DNA of 64,000 bases from an uncultured Ruminococcus sp. (GTDB taxonomy: Bacteria > Bacillota > Clostridia > Oscillospirales > Acutalibacteraceae): assembly GCA_900539465.1 (NCBI GenBank), contig UQCF01000004.1, positions 62,001-126,000 on the forward strand. The letters are read 5' to 3'. Positions within the stretch are counted from its first letter, which is position 1. Every line of letters starts with the position of its first letter. Below, one piece after another: positions 9,342 to 18,862 of this stretch. The notes under the pieces were generated by a model. That model saw only the letters and a program-made list of their open reading frames with translations, made no database searches and had not been told where the DNA came from. The position numbers and the translations under genes are program-made.

Positions 9342-9693
9342 ATCTTTTCCTTGTAGTTTCATTTCTTAAAGCGTGAAGCTCTTTGTTTAGGCGGTCAACT
9401 TCTCTTCTGGCGATTTCTGCATCGGTTTTTGCCTTTGACGCGTCCTCCATATAAGCCTGAATTTCTTTGCGGAGCTCGGCAGCTCCGTCTGCTGTCTTGT
9501 GCTTTTCATCGGCCATTTGCAGGGCGCAAAGCACCGCCGCCTGCGTCATTGAAAGACGGGCGTGCTCTCTCATAATGCTTGTCAGTATCTCGTCAACCTC
9601 GTCGCCCACCTTGCGGACATAGCCGATATCGTCGTCTGTTGTGAGGTAATAATCCATACCGCCTATGCGGACGCGGACTTTTTTGGTATCCAT
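9334..9693 (-). CDS. zapA: cell division protein ZapA
   Basis: 119 residues: an N-terminal beta hairpin domain (KVRVRIGGMDYYLTTDDD) typical of ZapA, then a long coiled coil from ~residue 65 to the end. ZapA bundles FtsZ filaments at midcell. The ATG at 9693 gives the canonical N-terminus MDTKKVRVRIGG; the longer frame to 9726 adds atypical residues. First gene of a zapA-U32-M24 operon. Confidence 0.87.
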   Translation of the reverse strand: MDTKKVRVRIGGMDYYLTTDDDIGYVRKVGDEVDEILTSIMREHARLSMTQAAVLCALQMADEKHKTADGAAELRKEIQAYMEDASKAKTDAEIARREVDRLNKELHALRNETTRKRYE

Positions 9694-9881
9694 GTAGAAA
9701 AAACATCCTTTCCCCTGCAAAAACACTTATAAAGATATTATACTATACTTTTAAAGATAATAAAAGAGTGATTTTTATTTTTTTTAACAATTTTAGACCT
9801 TAATCGCCGCTGTGTGTGAATATTGCACAAATGAGAACGCAAAAAACTATTAAAAATTTCAGATTTTTTTTAGATGATTAA

Positions 9882-9910
9882 ATGACTTTTTGTGCAAAAT
9901 ATGATATACT
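9882..9910 (+). promoter_or_regulatory. promoter of the phoH-ybeY-dgkA-era operon
   Basis: ATGACT (9882-9887), 17-bp spacer, TATACT (9905-9910) with an extended TGA before the -10. The rest of the 280-bp gap between the divergent zapA and phoH genes is very AT-rich and shows no gene. Confidence 0.6.
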
Positions 9911-9974
9911 TTAACATATATAGGCGTAAAAATATATTCTTTTTACAGTTTTCTCTGCCTAAGGGGGACAAAAC

Positions 9975-10937
9975 GTGTTTGAACAAATAATAAATTTTGA
10001 CCGAATGGAGCAGGCGGTTGCGCTTTTCGGCAGTTTTGACGAGAATATTAAGCTGATAGAAAATCAGTATTCCGTCAACGTAATAAGCCGCGGTTCGGAT
10101 TTAAAAATCACGGGCGAAGCCGAGAATGTAGCAAAAGCGGTGCGCGCGGTGAACGGGCTGTTGCTTTTAATTAACAAGGGCGAAGCACTCAGCGAGCAAA
10201 ATGTGAGGTATGTCATGGGGCTTGTTGACGAGGGCGGCGAGGACAAGCTTGCGGCAATGACCAACAACTGTATTTGCATAAGCTCCAAGGGCAAACCCAT
10301 AAAGCCCAAAACACTCGGTCAGGAGAAATATGTTGACGCGATAAAGGGCAGTACGGTGGTTTTCGGCATAGGACCTGCCGGAACGGGCAAGACCTACCTT
10401 GCCGTCGCAATGGCCGTCAACGCATTCAGAGCAAAAGAGGTCAACAGAATCATCTTGACAAGGCCTGCCGTCGAAGCAGGCGAAAAGCTCGGCTTTTTGC
10501 CCGGTGATCTGCAGCAAAAGGTTGACCCTTATTTAAGACCGCTTTATGACGCTCTGTTTGATATGCTCGGCGCAGAGAATTTTCAGAGGTATCAGGAGCG
10601 CGGCAATATTGAGGTTGCGCCGCTTGCCTATATGCGCGGACGTACTCTCGACGACAGCTTCATAATTCTTGACGAAGCGCAGAACACAACGCCCGAGCAG
10701 ATGAAAATGTTTTTGACCCGACTCGGTTTTAACTCCAAAATGGTTATCACCGGCGACGTTACGCAGATAGATTTGCCGGACGGCAAACGCTCCGGCCTTG
10801 TAGAGGCAACAAAGATACTTAAAAATGTGGACGATATAAAAACAATTAAGTTTAACGAAAAAGACGTTGTGCGCCACAGACTGGTGCAAGATATAGTCAA
10901 GGCATACGAAAAATATGAGGAGGCAAGAAAAAGATGA
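9975..10937 (+). CDS. PhoH-family ATPase
   Basis: 320 residues. KH-like N-terminal region, then a P-loop ATPase: Walker A GPAGTGKT at residues 133-140, Walker B FIILDEAQN, and a later VITGDVTQIDLP. PhoH/YbeZ works with YbeY in rRNA maturation and is thought to be helicase-like. The start is a GTG with AAGGGGG 7 bp upstream. Its stop overlaps the ybeY start as ATGA, matching the conserved phoH-ybeY gene pair. Confidence 0.92.
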   Translation: MFEQIINFDRMEQAVALFGSFDENIKLIENQYSVNVISRGSDLKITGEAENVAKAVRAVNGLLLLINKGEALSEQNVRYVMGLVDEGGEDKLAAMTNNCICISSKGKPIKPKTLGQEKYVDAIKGSTVVFGIGPAGTGKTYLAVAMAVNAFRAKEVNRIILTRPAVEAGEKLGFLPGDLQQKVDPYLRPLYDALFDMLGAENFQRYQERGNIEVAPLAYMRGRTLDDSFIILDEAQNTTPEQMKMFLTRLGFNSKMVITGDVTQIDLPDGKRSGLVEATKILKNVDDIKTIKFNEKDVVRHRLVQDIVKAYEKYEEARKR

Positions 10938-11440
10938 GTGACAAAATCAAGGTTATAATCTCGGACGATCAAAAGGCTGTTAAGGTGCCTACGGGCATAA
11001 GACTTTTAATAAGACGCTGTTGCAACGCCGTACTTGTGAACGAGCATTTTGAAGGCTCTGTCGAGGTCAGCGTAAGATTTGTTGACGATGAAGAGATACA
11101 TAGATTAAATCTTCAGTACCGCAATACCGACAGAAGCACGGATGTCCTCTCTTTCCCTCTGGGTGAAAACGGCGAATACGATATAAACTACGATACGGGC
11201 GCAAAGCTTTTGGGCGATATTGTCATTTCACTTGAGCACGCCGTTGTTCAGGCAGAGAATTACGGCCATTCGCTTCAGCGTGAGATAGGATTTTTGACCG
11301 TTCATTCAATGCTCCATCTGCTCGGCTATGACCACGAGGCAGGCGGAATTGAGCAGGTCAGAATGAGAGAAAAAGAAGAGGCTATACTCACTCAGCTCGG
11401 TCTTAAAAGAAACAGCAGTTATTATTTGGGAGAAGAATAA
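10934..11440 (+). CDS. ybeY: endoribonuclease YbeY
   Basis: 168-residue metal-dependent endoribonuclease needed for 16S rRNA 3'-end processing and ribosome quality control. The zinc-binding signature is HSMLHLLGYDHE, and RSTDVLSFPLG is the other family motif. Overlaps phoH by 4 bp and is followed after 2 bp by dgkA. Confidence 0.95.
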   Translation: MSDKIKVIISDDQKAVKVPTGIRLLIRRCCNAVLVNEHFEGSVEVSVRFVDDEEIHRLNLQYRNTDRSTDVLSFPLGENGEYDINYDTGAKLLGDIVISLEHAVVQAENYGHSLQREIGFLTVHSMLHLLGYDHEAGGIEQVRMREKEEAILTQLGLKRNSSYYLGEE

Positions 11441-11442
11441 GA

Positions 11443-11937
11443 ATGAAGGCATTTATAAAGGGCTTCGGCTATGCTTTCAGAGGAATAGCTTTCGGCGTAA
11501 TAAACGAGAGAAATATGCGCTTTCATGTGAGTATATTTATTTACATGATGTTCTTTTTGCTGCACTATGATTTTTTTGAGGTGAGCAAAACGCAGTTTGC
11601 GATTCTTTTGATGATGTCGTCTCTCGTTATGGCAGGCGAGCTTTTTAATACTGGAATCGAAAGAGCCGCAGACGCTGCTACGCTCGAAAAAAACGAGTTT
11701 GTTAAAATAGCAAAAGACGCGGCGGCAGGTGCAGTGCTTGTACTCGCAATTTTTTCGGTGGCGGTCGGCATAATAATTCTTTATCAGCCTTCGGCTTTCA
11801 CCGAGATGTTTTGCTATTTCAAAAACAATCCGCTTTATATTGCCGTGCTTGCAGTCACTTTGATCTTGGACGGTATATTTATACTTTCGGGTCCTAAAAA
11901 AATAATTAACTTTATCAGAGGTAAACATAATGACTAA
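11443..11937 (+). CDS. dgkA: diacylglycerol/undecaprenol kinase (DgkA family)
   Basis: 164-residue integral membrane kinase. The catalytic signature GELFNTGIERAAD is followed by AKDAAAGAVLV. In Gram-positive bacteria this family phosphorylates undecaprenol for cell-wall lipid carrier supply. Longer than the usual ~120-140 residues: a fourth hydrophobic segment near residues 128-146 is added at the C-terminus. The stop overlaps era by 8 bp. Confidence 0.9.
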   Translation: MKAFIKGFGYAFRGIAFGVINERNMRFHVSIFIYMMFFLLHYDFFEVSKTQFAILLMMSSLVMAGELFNTGIERAADAATLEKNEFVKIAKDAAAGAVLVLAIFSVAVGIIILYQPSAFTEMFCYFKNNPLYIAVLAVTLILDGIFILSGPKKIINFIRGKHND

Positions 11938-12817
11938 AACCGCTTTTATATCAATCGTCGGCTGCCCCAATGTCGGCAAATCATCTTTGCTTAACAGAAT
12001 GTTGGGTCAAAAGGTTGCGATAGTTTCAAACAAGCCGCAGACCACGCGCACCAAAATAATGGGCGTATTGACAAACGGTGACACCCAGCTTGTTTTCACC
12101 GACACGCCCGGTTTTCATAAGCCCAAAAACAAACTCGGCGAAAAAATGATTAAAGCGGTGGGGGACAGTATATCCGGCGTTGACGCGGTGCTCTTTGTTG
12201 TTGAACCCGAGGGCGAACTCCGCGCAGCGGAAAAAGAGCTTATCGAAAGATTTAAAAGAGAAAAGCTTCCAGTGGTTCTTGCGATAAACAAGGTTGACAC
12301 CGTAGCCGAAAAAGAAAAGCTCATGGCAAAAATACTCGAGATGTCTTCTCTTTATAATTTTGAGGCGGTCGTTCCCGTTTCGGCAATAAAAGGCACGAAC
12401 ATGGACGAGCTTGTGTCGGAGCTCGAAAAGCTTGCGGAGGAGTCGGTATTCTTCTTCCCGGAGGATACTTTGACCGACCAACCCGAAAGAGTAATTGCCG
12501 CAGAAATAATCAGAGAAAAAATACTCAGAAATCTTGATAAAGAAATTCCGCACGGCACTGCTGTGAGCATAGAGAAAATGCGCGAGCGCGAGGACGGCGG
12601 AATTATGGATATAGACGCCGTTATATATTGCGAAAAAGACAGCCACAAGGGCATAATCATCGGCAAAAAAGGCGCAATGCTCAAAAAAATCTCAACCAGA
12701 GCAAGAGAGGATATGGAAAGATTTTTCTGCTGCAAAATAAATTTGCAGTGCTGGGTCAAGGTCAAAGAGGGCTGGCGCAACAAAGAGGGTCTTATCCACA
12801 ACTTCGGGCTTGATTGA
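11930..12817 (+). CDS. era: ribosome assembly GTPase Era
   Basis: 295 residues. GTPase domain with G1 GCPNVGKSS, G3 DTPGFHKPK and G4 NKVD, then a C-terminal KH domain (GIIIGKKGAMLKKISTRAR) that binds the 3' end of 16S rRNA. Sits in the standard ybeY-dgkA-era-recO order; cdd, often found between dgkA and era, is absent. Confidence 0.96.
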   Translation: MTKTAFISIVGCPNVGKSSLLNRMLGQKVAIVSNKPQTTRTKIMGVLTNGDTQLVFTDTPGFHKPKNKLGEKMIKAVGDSISGVDAVLFVVEPEGELRAAEKELIERFKREKLPVVLAINKVDTVAEKEKLMAKILEMSSLYNFEAVVPVSAIKGTNMDELVSELEKLAEESVFFFPEDTLTDQPERVIAAEIIREKILRNLDKEIPHGTAVSIEKMREREDGGIMDIDAVIYCEKDSHKGIIIGKKGAMLKKISTRAREDMERFFCCKINLQCWVKVKEGWRNKEGLIHNFGLD

Positions 12818-12910
12818 TAGGCAGATTCAACAAAATTTTTCTCGGTAATTTTACACCGAAATCATAAATAAAAATTTTTCTCTGCAAATAATAATTGCGG
12901 AGGGATTTTT

Positions 12911-13072
12911 ATGGAAACAAACAGCTTTGACGCATGGGCAAAGTTTGCCGAGAGCGGAAAAATAAGCGATTATTTAAACTATAAAAATTTGTCACATATG
13001 TCACAGGAGAATAAGACAAATGCGAATGAACACGGACGGACTGGTAATAAAGGAGCACAAAACAAGCGGTGA
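12911..13072 (+). CDS. YqzL-like small protein
   Basis: A 53-residue open frame starting METNSFDAWAKFAESGKISD, with GGAGG 7 bp upstream of the ATG. The N-terminal DAWAKFAESGKI(S/E)DYL pattern and its place between era and recO match the YqzL family of Firmicutes. Function unknown. Its last 53 bases overlap the recO start in another frame; the hydrophilic C-terminal half is therefore constrained by recO. Confidence 0.72.
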   Translation: METNSFDAWAKFAESGKISDYLNYKNLSHMSQENKTNANEHGRTGNKGAQNKR

Positions 13073-13760
13073 CGACCGCCTTGTTACGGTGCTCACGAGA
13101 GATTACGGGGTTCTGCGCGCTTTCGTCAGGGGAGCGCAGAGAATAAAAAGCCGCTCCCAATGCGGCAGTCAGATGTTTTCTTATGCCGATTTTTCTATTT
13201 ATCGCGGCCGTGACGCATATGTGATTGACGAGGTTCAGCCGAAAGAAATATTTTTTGATTTGAGAAACGATATAGGCAAGCTTGCTCTTGCCCAGTTTTT
13301 TTGTGAGCTGCAATATGAGCTTGCTCCGCAGGAGAGCGAGGCGGATTCTTTTTTGCGCCTTACTCTCAACTGTCTGCATATGCTCTCAAAAGATAAAAAA
13401 CCGCCGCTCCAATTAAAGTCGATAGCACAGCTCAGAACCCTCTCGCTCGCGGGCTATATGCCCGACCTTGTCGCGTGCGAGGGCTGCGGAAAATTTGAGG
13501 ACGAGCAGATGTATTTTTGCGTTTATGACGGCCATCTCTATTGCCGCGACTGCGTGGGCGATATACCGTGCGAAGAACTGAACATGGGCGTCGTGACTGC
13601 GATGAGATATATCTGCTATTCGAGCGACGATAAACTCTTTTCGTTCTCTTTAAGCAATGAAAACTACGCATCTCTCTCGGCCGTGACCGAAAAATATCTT
13701 TTGGCGCAGACAAATAAAAAATACAAAACACTTGATTTTTATAAAAGCCTTTATACATAA
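13020..13760 (+). CDS. recO: DNA repair protein RecO
   Basis: 246 residues. OB-fold N-terminus (TDGLVIKEHKTSGDDRLVTV), then a helical domain with a Cys zinc site (CEGCGKF ... CVYDGHLYCRDC). RecO loads RecA onto SSB-coated single strands with RecR. The ATG at 13020 has AGGAGA 9 bp upstream. The start lies inside the yqzL frame. Confidence 0.93.
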   Translation: MRMNTDGLVIKEHKTSGDDRLVTVLTRDYGVLRAFVRGAQRIKSRSQCGSQMFSYADFSIYRGRDAYVIDEVQPKEIFFDLRNDIGKLALAQFFCELQYELAPQESEADSFLRLTLNCLHMLSKDKKPPLQLKSIAQLRTLSLAGYMPDLVACEGCGKFEDEQMYFCVYDGHLYCRDCVGDIPCEELNMGVVTAMRYICYSSDDKLFSFSLSNENYASLSAVTEKYLLAQTNKKYKTLDFYKSLYT

Positions 13761-13783
13761 GGCGCAAAGCCACAGGAGAAATT

Positions 13784-16180
13784 ATGACTGACAAAAAAAG
13801 ACATTGCTTGTCACTTGAACTTGACAAGGTATTGGATATGCTCGCTTCTCACGTTTCTTGTGAGGACGCGCGCATTGCCGCAAAAAATCTTGAACCCGAG
13901 ACATCTTTGCCTCTTGTTCAGGCGGCTATGAAGCAAACGGTAGACGCTCATATGCTGCTTGCAAGGTTCGGCGGACCTGCTTTCGGCGGACTTGTGAATG
14001 TTACAAACGCCCTTTACAGAGCCGACGCAGGCAGCTCTCTCACTCTCAGAGAATTGCTTGACATTGCGAGCACACTGCACGTTATAAGAACAATAACGCA
14101 GTGGCGTTCAACCTGCGCCGGGGTGGAGACGAGCCTTGACTCGCTCTTTAATTCACTAAGCCCCAACAGGTATCTTGAAGATTCCATAAGAAATGCGGTG
14201 CTCTCCGAAGACGAAATTGCAGATACCGCTTCAAGCACTCTTTCGGATATTCGCCGCAAAATCAGGTCGCAGGAATCGCACGTTCGCGACCAGCTCGGCA
14301 AAATTACAAGGAACACAAACTATTCAAAATATTTGCAGGACAGTATCATAACCATGCGAAACGGCAGATTTGTCGTTCCCGTAAAAAGCGAGCACAGAGC
14401 CGAAATACCGGGTCTTGTTCACGATACCTCATCAAGCGGCGCAACGGTGTTTATTGAGCCGATGGGCGTTGTTGAGGCAAACAACAAAATAAAGCTTCTA
14501 AAAAATCAGGAGCAGGACGAAATCGACCGCATAATATCGGAGCTCTCGTCTGTTGCAGGCTCTTTTGCACAGAGCATAAAGAGCAGCTACGAATGTGCCG
14601 TTGAGCTGAATCTCATATTCGGCAAGGCGCAGCTGGCATATGCCATGAAAGCGAGCGCACCGCTTATAAACAACGAGGGTATAATTGAGCTTAAACGCGC
14701 AAGGCATCCGCTCATTGACCCGAAAAAGGTAGTGCCCGTCAATATAAAGCTCGGCGAAACATTCGATACACTTGTTATCACGGGTCCAAATACGGGCGGC
14801 AAAACCGTTTCGATTAAAACAATAGGTCTTTTGAGCTTGATGGCAATGTGCGGACTTATGCTGCCCGTGGACGATAGAAGCCGCATATCGGTTTTTGAAA
14901 ATGTGCTTGCGGATATAGGCGACGAGCAGAGCATTGAGCAGTCGCTCTCGACTTTCTCTTCGCACATGACAAACATAGTGAAAATTCTTTCGTGTGCGGA
15001 CGATAAAAGCCTTGTGCTGATAGACGAGCTCGGCGCAGGCACCGACCCGGTAGAGGGTGCGGCGCTTGCCATCTCGATTCTTGAAAAGCTGCGCTCGCAG
15101 GGTGCAAAGGTTGCGGTCACAACCCACTATGCAGAGCTGAAAGCCTATGCACTTCAGACCGACGGCGTTTCAAACGGCAGCTGTGAGTTTGATGTTGCGA
15201 CTTTAAGACCGACATACAGGCTTTTAATCGGCGTACCCGGCAAATCCAACGCGTTCGCAATTTCTCAGCGGCTGAATATGCCCGTTGATGTCATAGAACA
15301 CGCAAAGGCACTCGTCTCGTCCGAAAATACAATGTTTGAGGACGTTATAGACCGCCTTGAAGAGAGCCGCAAGGATATGGAAAATCAGCGAAGCGAGGCT
15401 CTTGCTTTAAAGCGCGAGGCAGAGGCAGAGATAGAAAAAGCAAAAGAGATGAAAGCCGACATAAAACGGCTTAGAGAAAAAGAGCTTGAAAACGCCAAGG
15501 CTCAGGCAATAAAACTGACGGATCGGGCGAAGCGCGAAGCCTATGCACTGTTGGAAGAGCTTGAAAGACTCAAAAAAGAGCAGTCCAAGCAAAAGGACGC
15601 CGCAGAGATGGCAAGGCGCGCAAGAGCCGCGGTCAAAAAAGGCGTCGGCGCAATAGACGCGGCGGCAGACCCTGTTGTGGGCAGCTTTGATGATGACGAA
15701 AATTACGTTTTGCCGCGTGCGCTTAAAGTGGGCGACACGGTCATTTTGGCAGATATAGGCGGCGAAGCCGTTGTAACGGACCTCAAAAATAAAAAAGGTC
15801 TTGTTGAGGTTCAAATGGGCTCAATTAAAACGAGAGTCAGCGAGAGCAATTTAAGGCTTGCCGACAAGCCAAAAAAGACCTCCGCACCGCCTAAAGCAAG
15901 GCGCGGAGGAGCTATGGAAAGCAGAATGAATATGTCTGCCGAAACGCGGCTTGACCTCCGCGGAATGACGGTTGAAGAGTGCATTATGACCCTTGACAGG
16001 TTTATGGACAGTGCGTTGAGAACAGGACTTAACGAGTTCACGATAATCCACGGCAAGGGCACGGGCAAGCTCAGAACCGCCGTGAGAGAATATCTTAAAA
16101 AGAGCCCATATGTCAAATCTCACAGGCTCGGCACGTTCGGCGAGGGCGAAGACGGCGTGAGCATTGTCACACTCAAGTAA
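13784..16180 (+). CDS. mutS2: MutS2 endonuclease/ribosome rescue protein
   Basis: 798 residues, normal family length. MutS core, ATPase with Walker A GPNTGGKT near residue 335 and Walker B LVLIDELGAGTDP, a long coiled coil (~515-620), a KOW-like segment and a C-terminal Smr nuclease domain (LDLRGMTVEE ... IHGKGTGKLRTAV). In Bacillus, MutS2 splits collided ribosomes; elsewhere it suppresses recombination. A CAGGAG site precedes the ATG. Confidence 0.95.
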   Translation: MTDKKRHCLSLELDKVLDMLASHVSCEDARIAAKNLEPETSLPLVQAAMKQTVDAHMLLARFGGPAFGGLVNVTNALYRADAGSSLTLRELLDIASTLHVIRTITQWRSTCAGVETSLDSLFNSLSPNRYLEDSIRNAVLSEDEIADTASSTLSDIRRKIRSQESHVRDQLGKITRNTNYSKYLQDSIITMRNGRFVVPVKSEHRAEIPGLVHDTSSSGATVFIEPMGVVEANNKIKLLKNQEQDEIDRIISELSSVAGSFAQSIKSSYECAVELNLIFGKAQLAYAMKASAPLINNEGIIELKRARHPLIDPKKVVPVNIKLGETFDTLVITGPNTGGKTVSIKTIGLLSLMAMCGLMLPVDDRSRISVFENVLADIGDEQSIEQSLSTFSSHMTNIVKILSCADDKSLVLIDELGAGTDPVEGAALAISILEKLRSQGAKVAVTTHYAELKAYALQTDGVSNGSCEFDVATLRPTYRLLIGVPGKSNAFAISQRLNMPVDVIEHAKALVSSENTMFEDVIDRLEESRKDMENQRSEALALKREAEAEIEKAKEMKADIKRLREKELENAKAQAIKLTDRAKREAYALLEELERLKKEQSKQKDAAEMARRARAAVKKGVGAIDAAADPVVGSFDDDENYVLPRALKVGDTVILADIGGEAVVTDLKNKKGLVEVQMGSIKTRVSESNLRLADKPKKTSAPPKARRGGAMESRMNMSAETRLDLRGMTVEECIMTLDRFMDSALRTGLNEFTIIHGKGTGKLRTAVREYLKKSPYVKSHRLGTFGEGEDGVSIVTLK

Positions 16181-16195
16181 TTTTTTGGAGGATAT

Positions 16196-18046
16196 ATGTT
16201 CCCTAAAGAGGCAGAAAAAATATTGCTGAAAGTTCAAAAGCCCGGCAGATATGTCGGGGGCGAACTTAACAGCGTTATAAAAGACAAAAGCAAGGTTGAT
16301 TTAAGATACGCCTTTTGTTTTCCCGATACATATGAAATAGGCATGTCGCACCTTGGCATGAAAATACTTTATTCGCTTGTCAACGAGCGCGAGGACGCAT
16401 GGTGCGAGCGCGTTTTTGCACCGTGGGTGGATATGGAAGAGCAGATGAGAAAAAACGACATTCCGCTCTATGCTCTCGAAAGCGGCGACCCGGTTAAGGA
16501 TTTTGATATGGTCGGCTTCACTTTGCAGTATGAGCTCAGCTTTTCAAACGTGCTGAATATGCTCTCGCTTGCAAAGATACCGCTTTATTCCAAAGACAGA
16601 GAGAGCCTCACTCCGCTTGTTGTCGCAGGCGGACCGTGCGTTTGCAACGCAGAGCCGATAGCGGATTTTATTGACGTTATCATGCTTGGTGAGGGCGAAG
16701 AGACAACAAACGAACTCCTTGACCTTTTAAAAGAGCACAAGAAAAAGGGCTCTTCAAAGCATGATTTTTTGTGTGAGGCGGCAAAAATAGAGGGGCTTTA
16801 TGTCCCGTCGTTTTATGATGTTGAATATAACGAAGACAACACTGTTAAAAGCGTAACACCCAAATACACTGCGCCGCAAAAGGCAAAAAAGAGGGTTGTG
16901 AGCGACCTCGATAAATCCTTTTATCCAAAGTCGTTTATAGTGCCGTCAATAGAGATTGTGCACGACAGGGTAACCTCCGAAATATTCAGAGGCTGCATAA
17001 GGGGCTGCCGCTTTTGCCAGGCGGGATTTATATATCGCCCCATAAGAGAAAAAAGCTTCGAGACGGTGAACGAGCAAAGCAAAAGCCTTTGCAAAACCTC
17101 GGGCTATGACGAAATATCGCTCTGCTCACTCAGCACGAGCGATTACACACAGATTGAGCCGCTTCTTGACACGCTTTTGAACTGGACGGTTGACGAAAAG
17201 ATAAATGTTGCTCTGCCGTCGCTCAGAGTTGATAATTTCTCGGATGAGCTTATGAAAAAGCTTCAGGCAGTGAGGCGCAGCGGACTTACCTTTGCACCCG
17301 AGGCGGGCACGCAGAGACTCAGAGACGCGATTAACAAAAACGTCACCGAGCAGGATGTTATGACAACCGCAAAAAAAGCATTCTCAGGCGGCTGGACGAG
17401 CGTTAAGCTTTATTTTATGCTCGGTCTTCCCACCGAAACCTTTGAGGACGTAGCGGGCATTGCCGAGCTCGGTCAAAAGGTCGTCAACGCATTTTATGCA
17501 AACCCCGATAAGCCGAAGGGCAAGGGCGTAACTGTCAGCATCAGCGCATCATCATTTGTGCCGAAGCCGTTCACGCCTTTTCAGTGGGAACCGCAGGACA
17601 CAATGGAAATGCTTGAAGAAAAGCAAAAACATCTGCGCGCGAGTGTGACCACAAGAAAAATAAATATCAGCACGCATCTTACCCCTACAAGCTTTCTTGA
17701 GGGAGTCTTCGCAAGGGGAGACCGCCGCCTCGCAAGAGTTATGGAGACTGCGTGGAAAAAGGGCTGCCGCTTTGACGGCTGGGACGATCAATTCCGTTTT
17801 GATTTGTGGAGCGAGGCATTTGAGGAGTGCGGCATAGACCCTGCGTTTTATGCAAACCGCCGCAGAGAATATGATGAGGTTTTGCCGTGGGATCATCTTG
17901 ACTACGGCGTAAGTAAAAACTTTTTGATAAACGAAAATAAAAAGGCGCACGGCAGCGTCACAACACCTAACTGCCGTGAAAAGTGCGCCGGCTGCGGTGC
18001 AAATAAGCTCAACGGAGGGTACTGCCATGCGATGCGTAAGAATTAA
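16196..18046 (+). CDS. radical SAM protein, TIGR03960 family
   Basis: 616 residues. N-terminal B12-binding-like region, then a radical SAM core with the cluster motif CIRGCRFCQAG and a C-terminal cysteine tail (CREKCAGCGANKLNGGYC). Families with this pair of genes (TIGR03960 plus DUF2344) are widespread in Clostridia; the substrate is unknown. The stop lies 20 bp inside the next gene, supporting joint function. Confidence 0.87.
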   Translation: MFPKEAEKILLKVQKPGRYVGGELNSVIKDKSKVDLRYAFCFPDTYEIGMSHLGMKILYSLVNEREDAWCERVFAPWVDMEEQMRKNDIPLYALESGDPVKDFDMVGFTLQYELSFSNVLNMLSLAKIPLYSKDRESLTPLVVAGGPCVCNAEPIADFIDVIMLGEGEETTNELLDLLKEHKKKGSSKHDFLCEAAKIEGLYVPSFYDVEYNEDNTVKSVTPKYTAPQKAKKRVVSDLDKSFYPKSFIVPSIEIVHDRVTSEIFRGCIRGCRFCQAGFIYRPIREKSFETVNEQSKSLCKTSGYDEISLCSLSTSDYTQIEPLLDTLLNWTVDEKINVALPSLRVDNFSDELMKKLQAVRRSGLTFAPEAGTQRLRDAINKNVTEQDVMTTAKKAFSGGWTSVKLYFMLGLPTETFEDVAGIAELGQKVVNAFYANPDKPKGKGVTVSISASSFVPKPFTPFQWEPQDTMEMLEEKQKHLRASVTTRKINISTHLTPTSFLEGVFARGDRRLARVMETAWKKGCRFDGWDDQFRFDLWSEAFEECGIDPAFYANRRREYDEVLPWDHLDYGVSKNFLINENKKAHGSVTTPNCREKCAGCGANKLNGGYCHAMRKN

Positions 18047-18701
18047 ATTTTCAAAAAGCGGCAGTATGATTTATATTTCGCACCTTGATGTCAATCGCCT
18101 TATGACAAGGGCGGTGCGCCGCGCGAAGCTTCCCATGTGGTACACCGAGGGCTTCAATCCGCACCCGTATATTGCGTTTGCTCTGCCGCTTCCGCTCGGT
18201 CAGAGCAGCGAGAGTGAGTTTATGGATATAAGAGTGACAGGCGACATTACAAATGATGAGGTTGTATCGCGCCTTCGCGAAGTTATGCCGCAGGGGATAG
18301 AGATAATTTCGGCAGGCGAGAGCGTTCATTCGTCAAATGAAATAGCCTCTGCCTGTTATGATACAAAGCTGATTTTTAAAAACGAAGCAGAGGCAAAAGA
18401 GTTCTCCGAAAAATCCCGCGGGCTTTTGTGCGGCACAGAGCTTATGGCAGAAAAAATGGGCAAAAAAGGACACAGAAAAGTTTTGAAGCAGGTTAATCTC
18501 ATTGAGCAGATATATAAAGCCGATATTTCGCAAAGCGGCGCAGAGGCAAATTTTTATCTGGAGCTTGCCGCCGGCAACACAGTGAATTTGAACCCCGACC
18601 TTTTGTTTGAAACCTTGGCAAAATATACGCTTATTGAGCCGCAAAACCGCGTTATACACAGAATAAATCTAAAAACCAAAGACGGCGAAATCTTTTGCTG
18701 A
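18027..18701 (+). CDS. radical SAM-associated protein, DUF2344/TIGR03936 family
   Basis: 224 residues beginning MRCVRIKFSKSGSMIYISHL, with the family motif GFNPHPYIAFALPLPLG. The ATG at 18027 has GGAGGG 7 bp upstream; the longer reading frame to 17976 lies in the upstream gene. It partners with the preceding radical SAM protein, with which it overlaps by 20 bp; in some genomes the two are fused. Confidence 0.85.
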   Translation: MRCVRIKFSKSGSMIYISHLDVNRLMTRAVRRAKLPMWYTEGFNPHPYIAFALPLPLGQSSESEFMDIRVTGDITNDEVVSRLREVMPQGIEIISAGESVHSSNEIASACYDTKLIFKNEAEAKEFSEKSRGLLCGTELMAEKMGKKGHRKVLKQVNLIEQIYKADISQSGAEANFYLELAAGNTVNLNPDLLFETLAKYTLIEPQNRVIHRINLKTKDGEIFC

Positions 18702-18718
18702 AAAATCTTAAAAAAGGC

Positions 18719-18747
18719 TTGAAATTATTATTTTTATATGTTATGAT
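18719..18747 (+). promoter_or_regulatory. rplS promoter
   Basis: TTGAAA (18719-18724), 17-bp spacer, TATGAT (18742-18747). Near-consensus; the start of transcription would lie near 18755, giving a ~105-base leader before rplS. Confidence 0.75.
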
Positions 18748-18782
18748 ATTTCAGCATTTGTATCCGCTTTTTAAAAGTGGGG

Positions 18783-18840
18783 TTTAATGCCGAACATTAA
18801 AGCGGACGGTCCTCTGCCGTGTAGTCGGCACGAACGTCTG
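18783..18840 (+). promoter_or_regulatory. structured L19 leader
   Basis: Two hairpins in the rplS leader: TTTAATG/CATTAAA (18783-18789 with 18795-18801), and a compound stem CGGACG (18803-18808) with CGTCTG (18835-18840) enclosing TGCCG/CGGCA (18815-18819 with 18826-18830). Known L19 leader RNAs in Firmicutes occupy this position and mediate autoregulation. I assign it from position and structure, not from a covariance match. Confidence 0.6.
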
Positions 18841-18862
18841 AAACTATCGGGAGGTCTATAAA

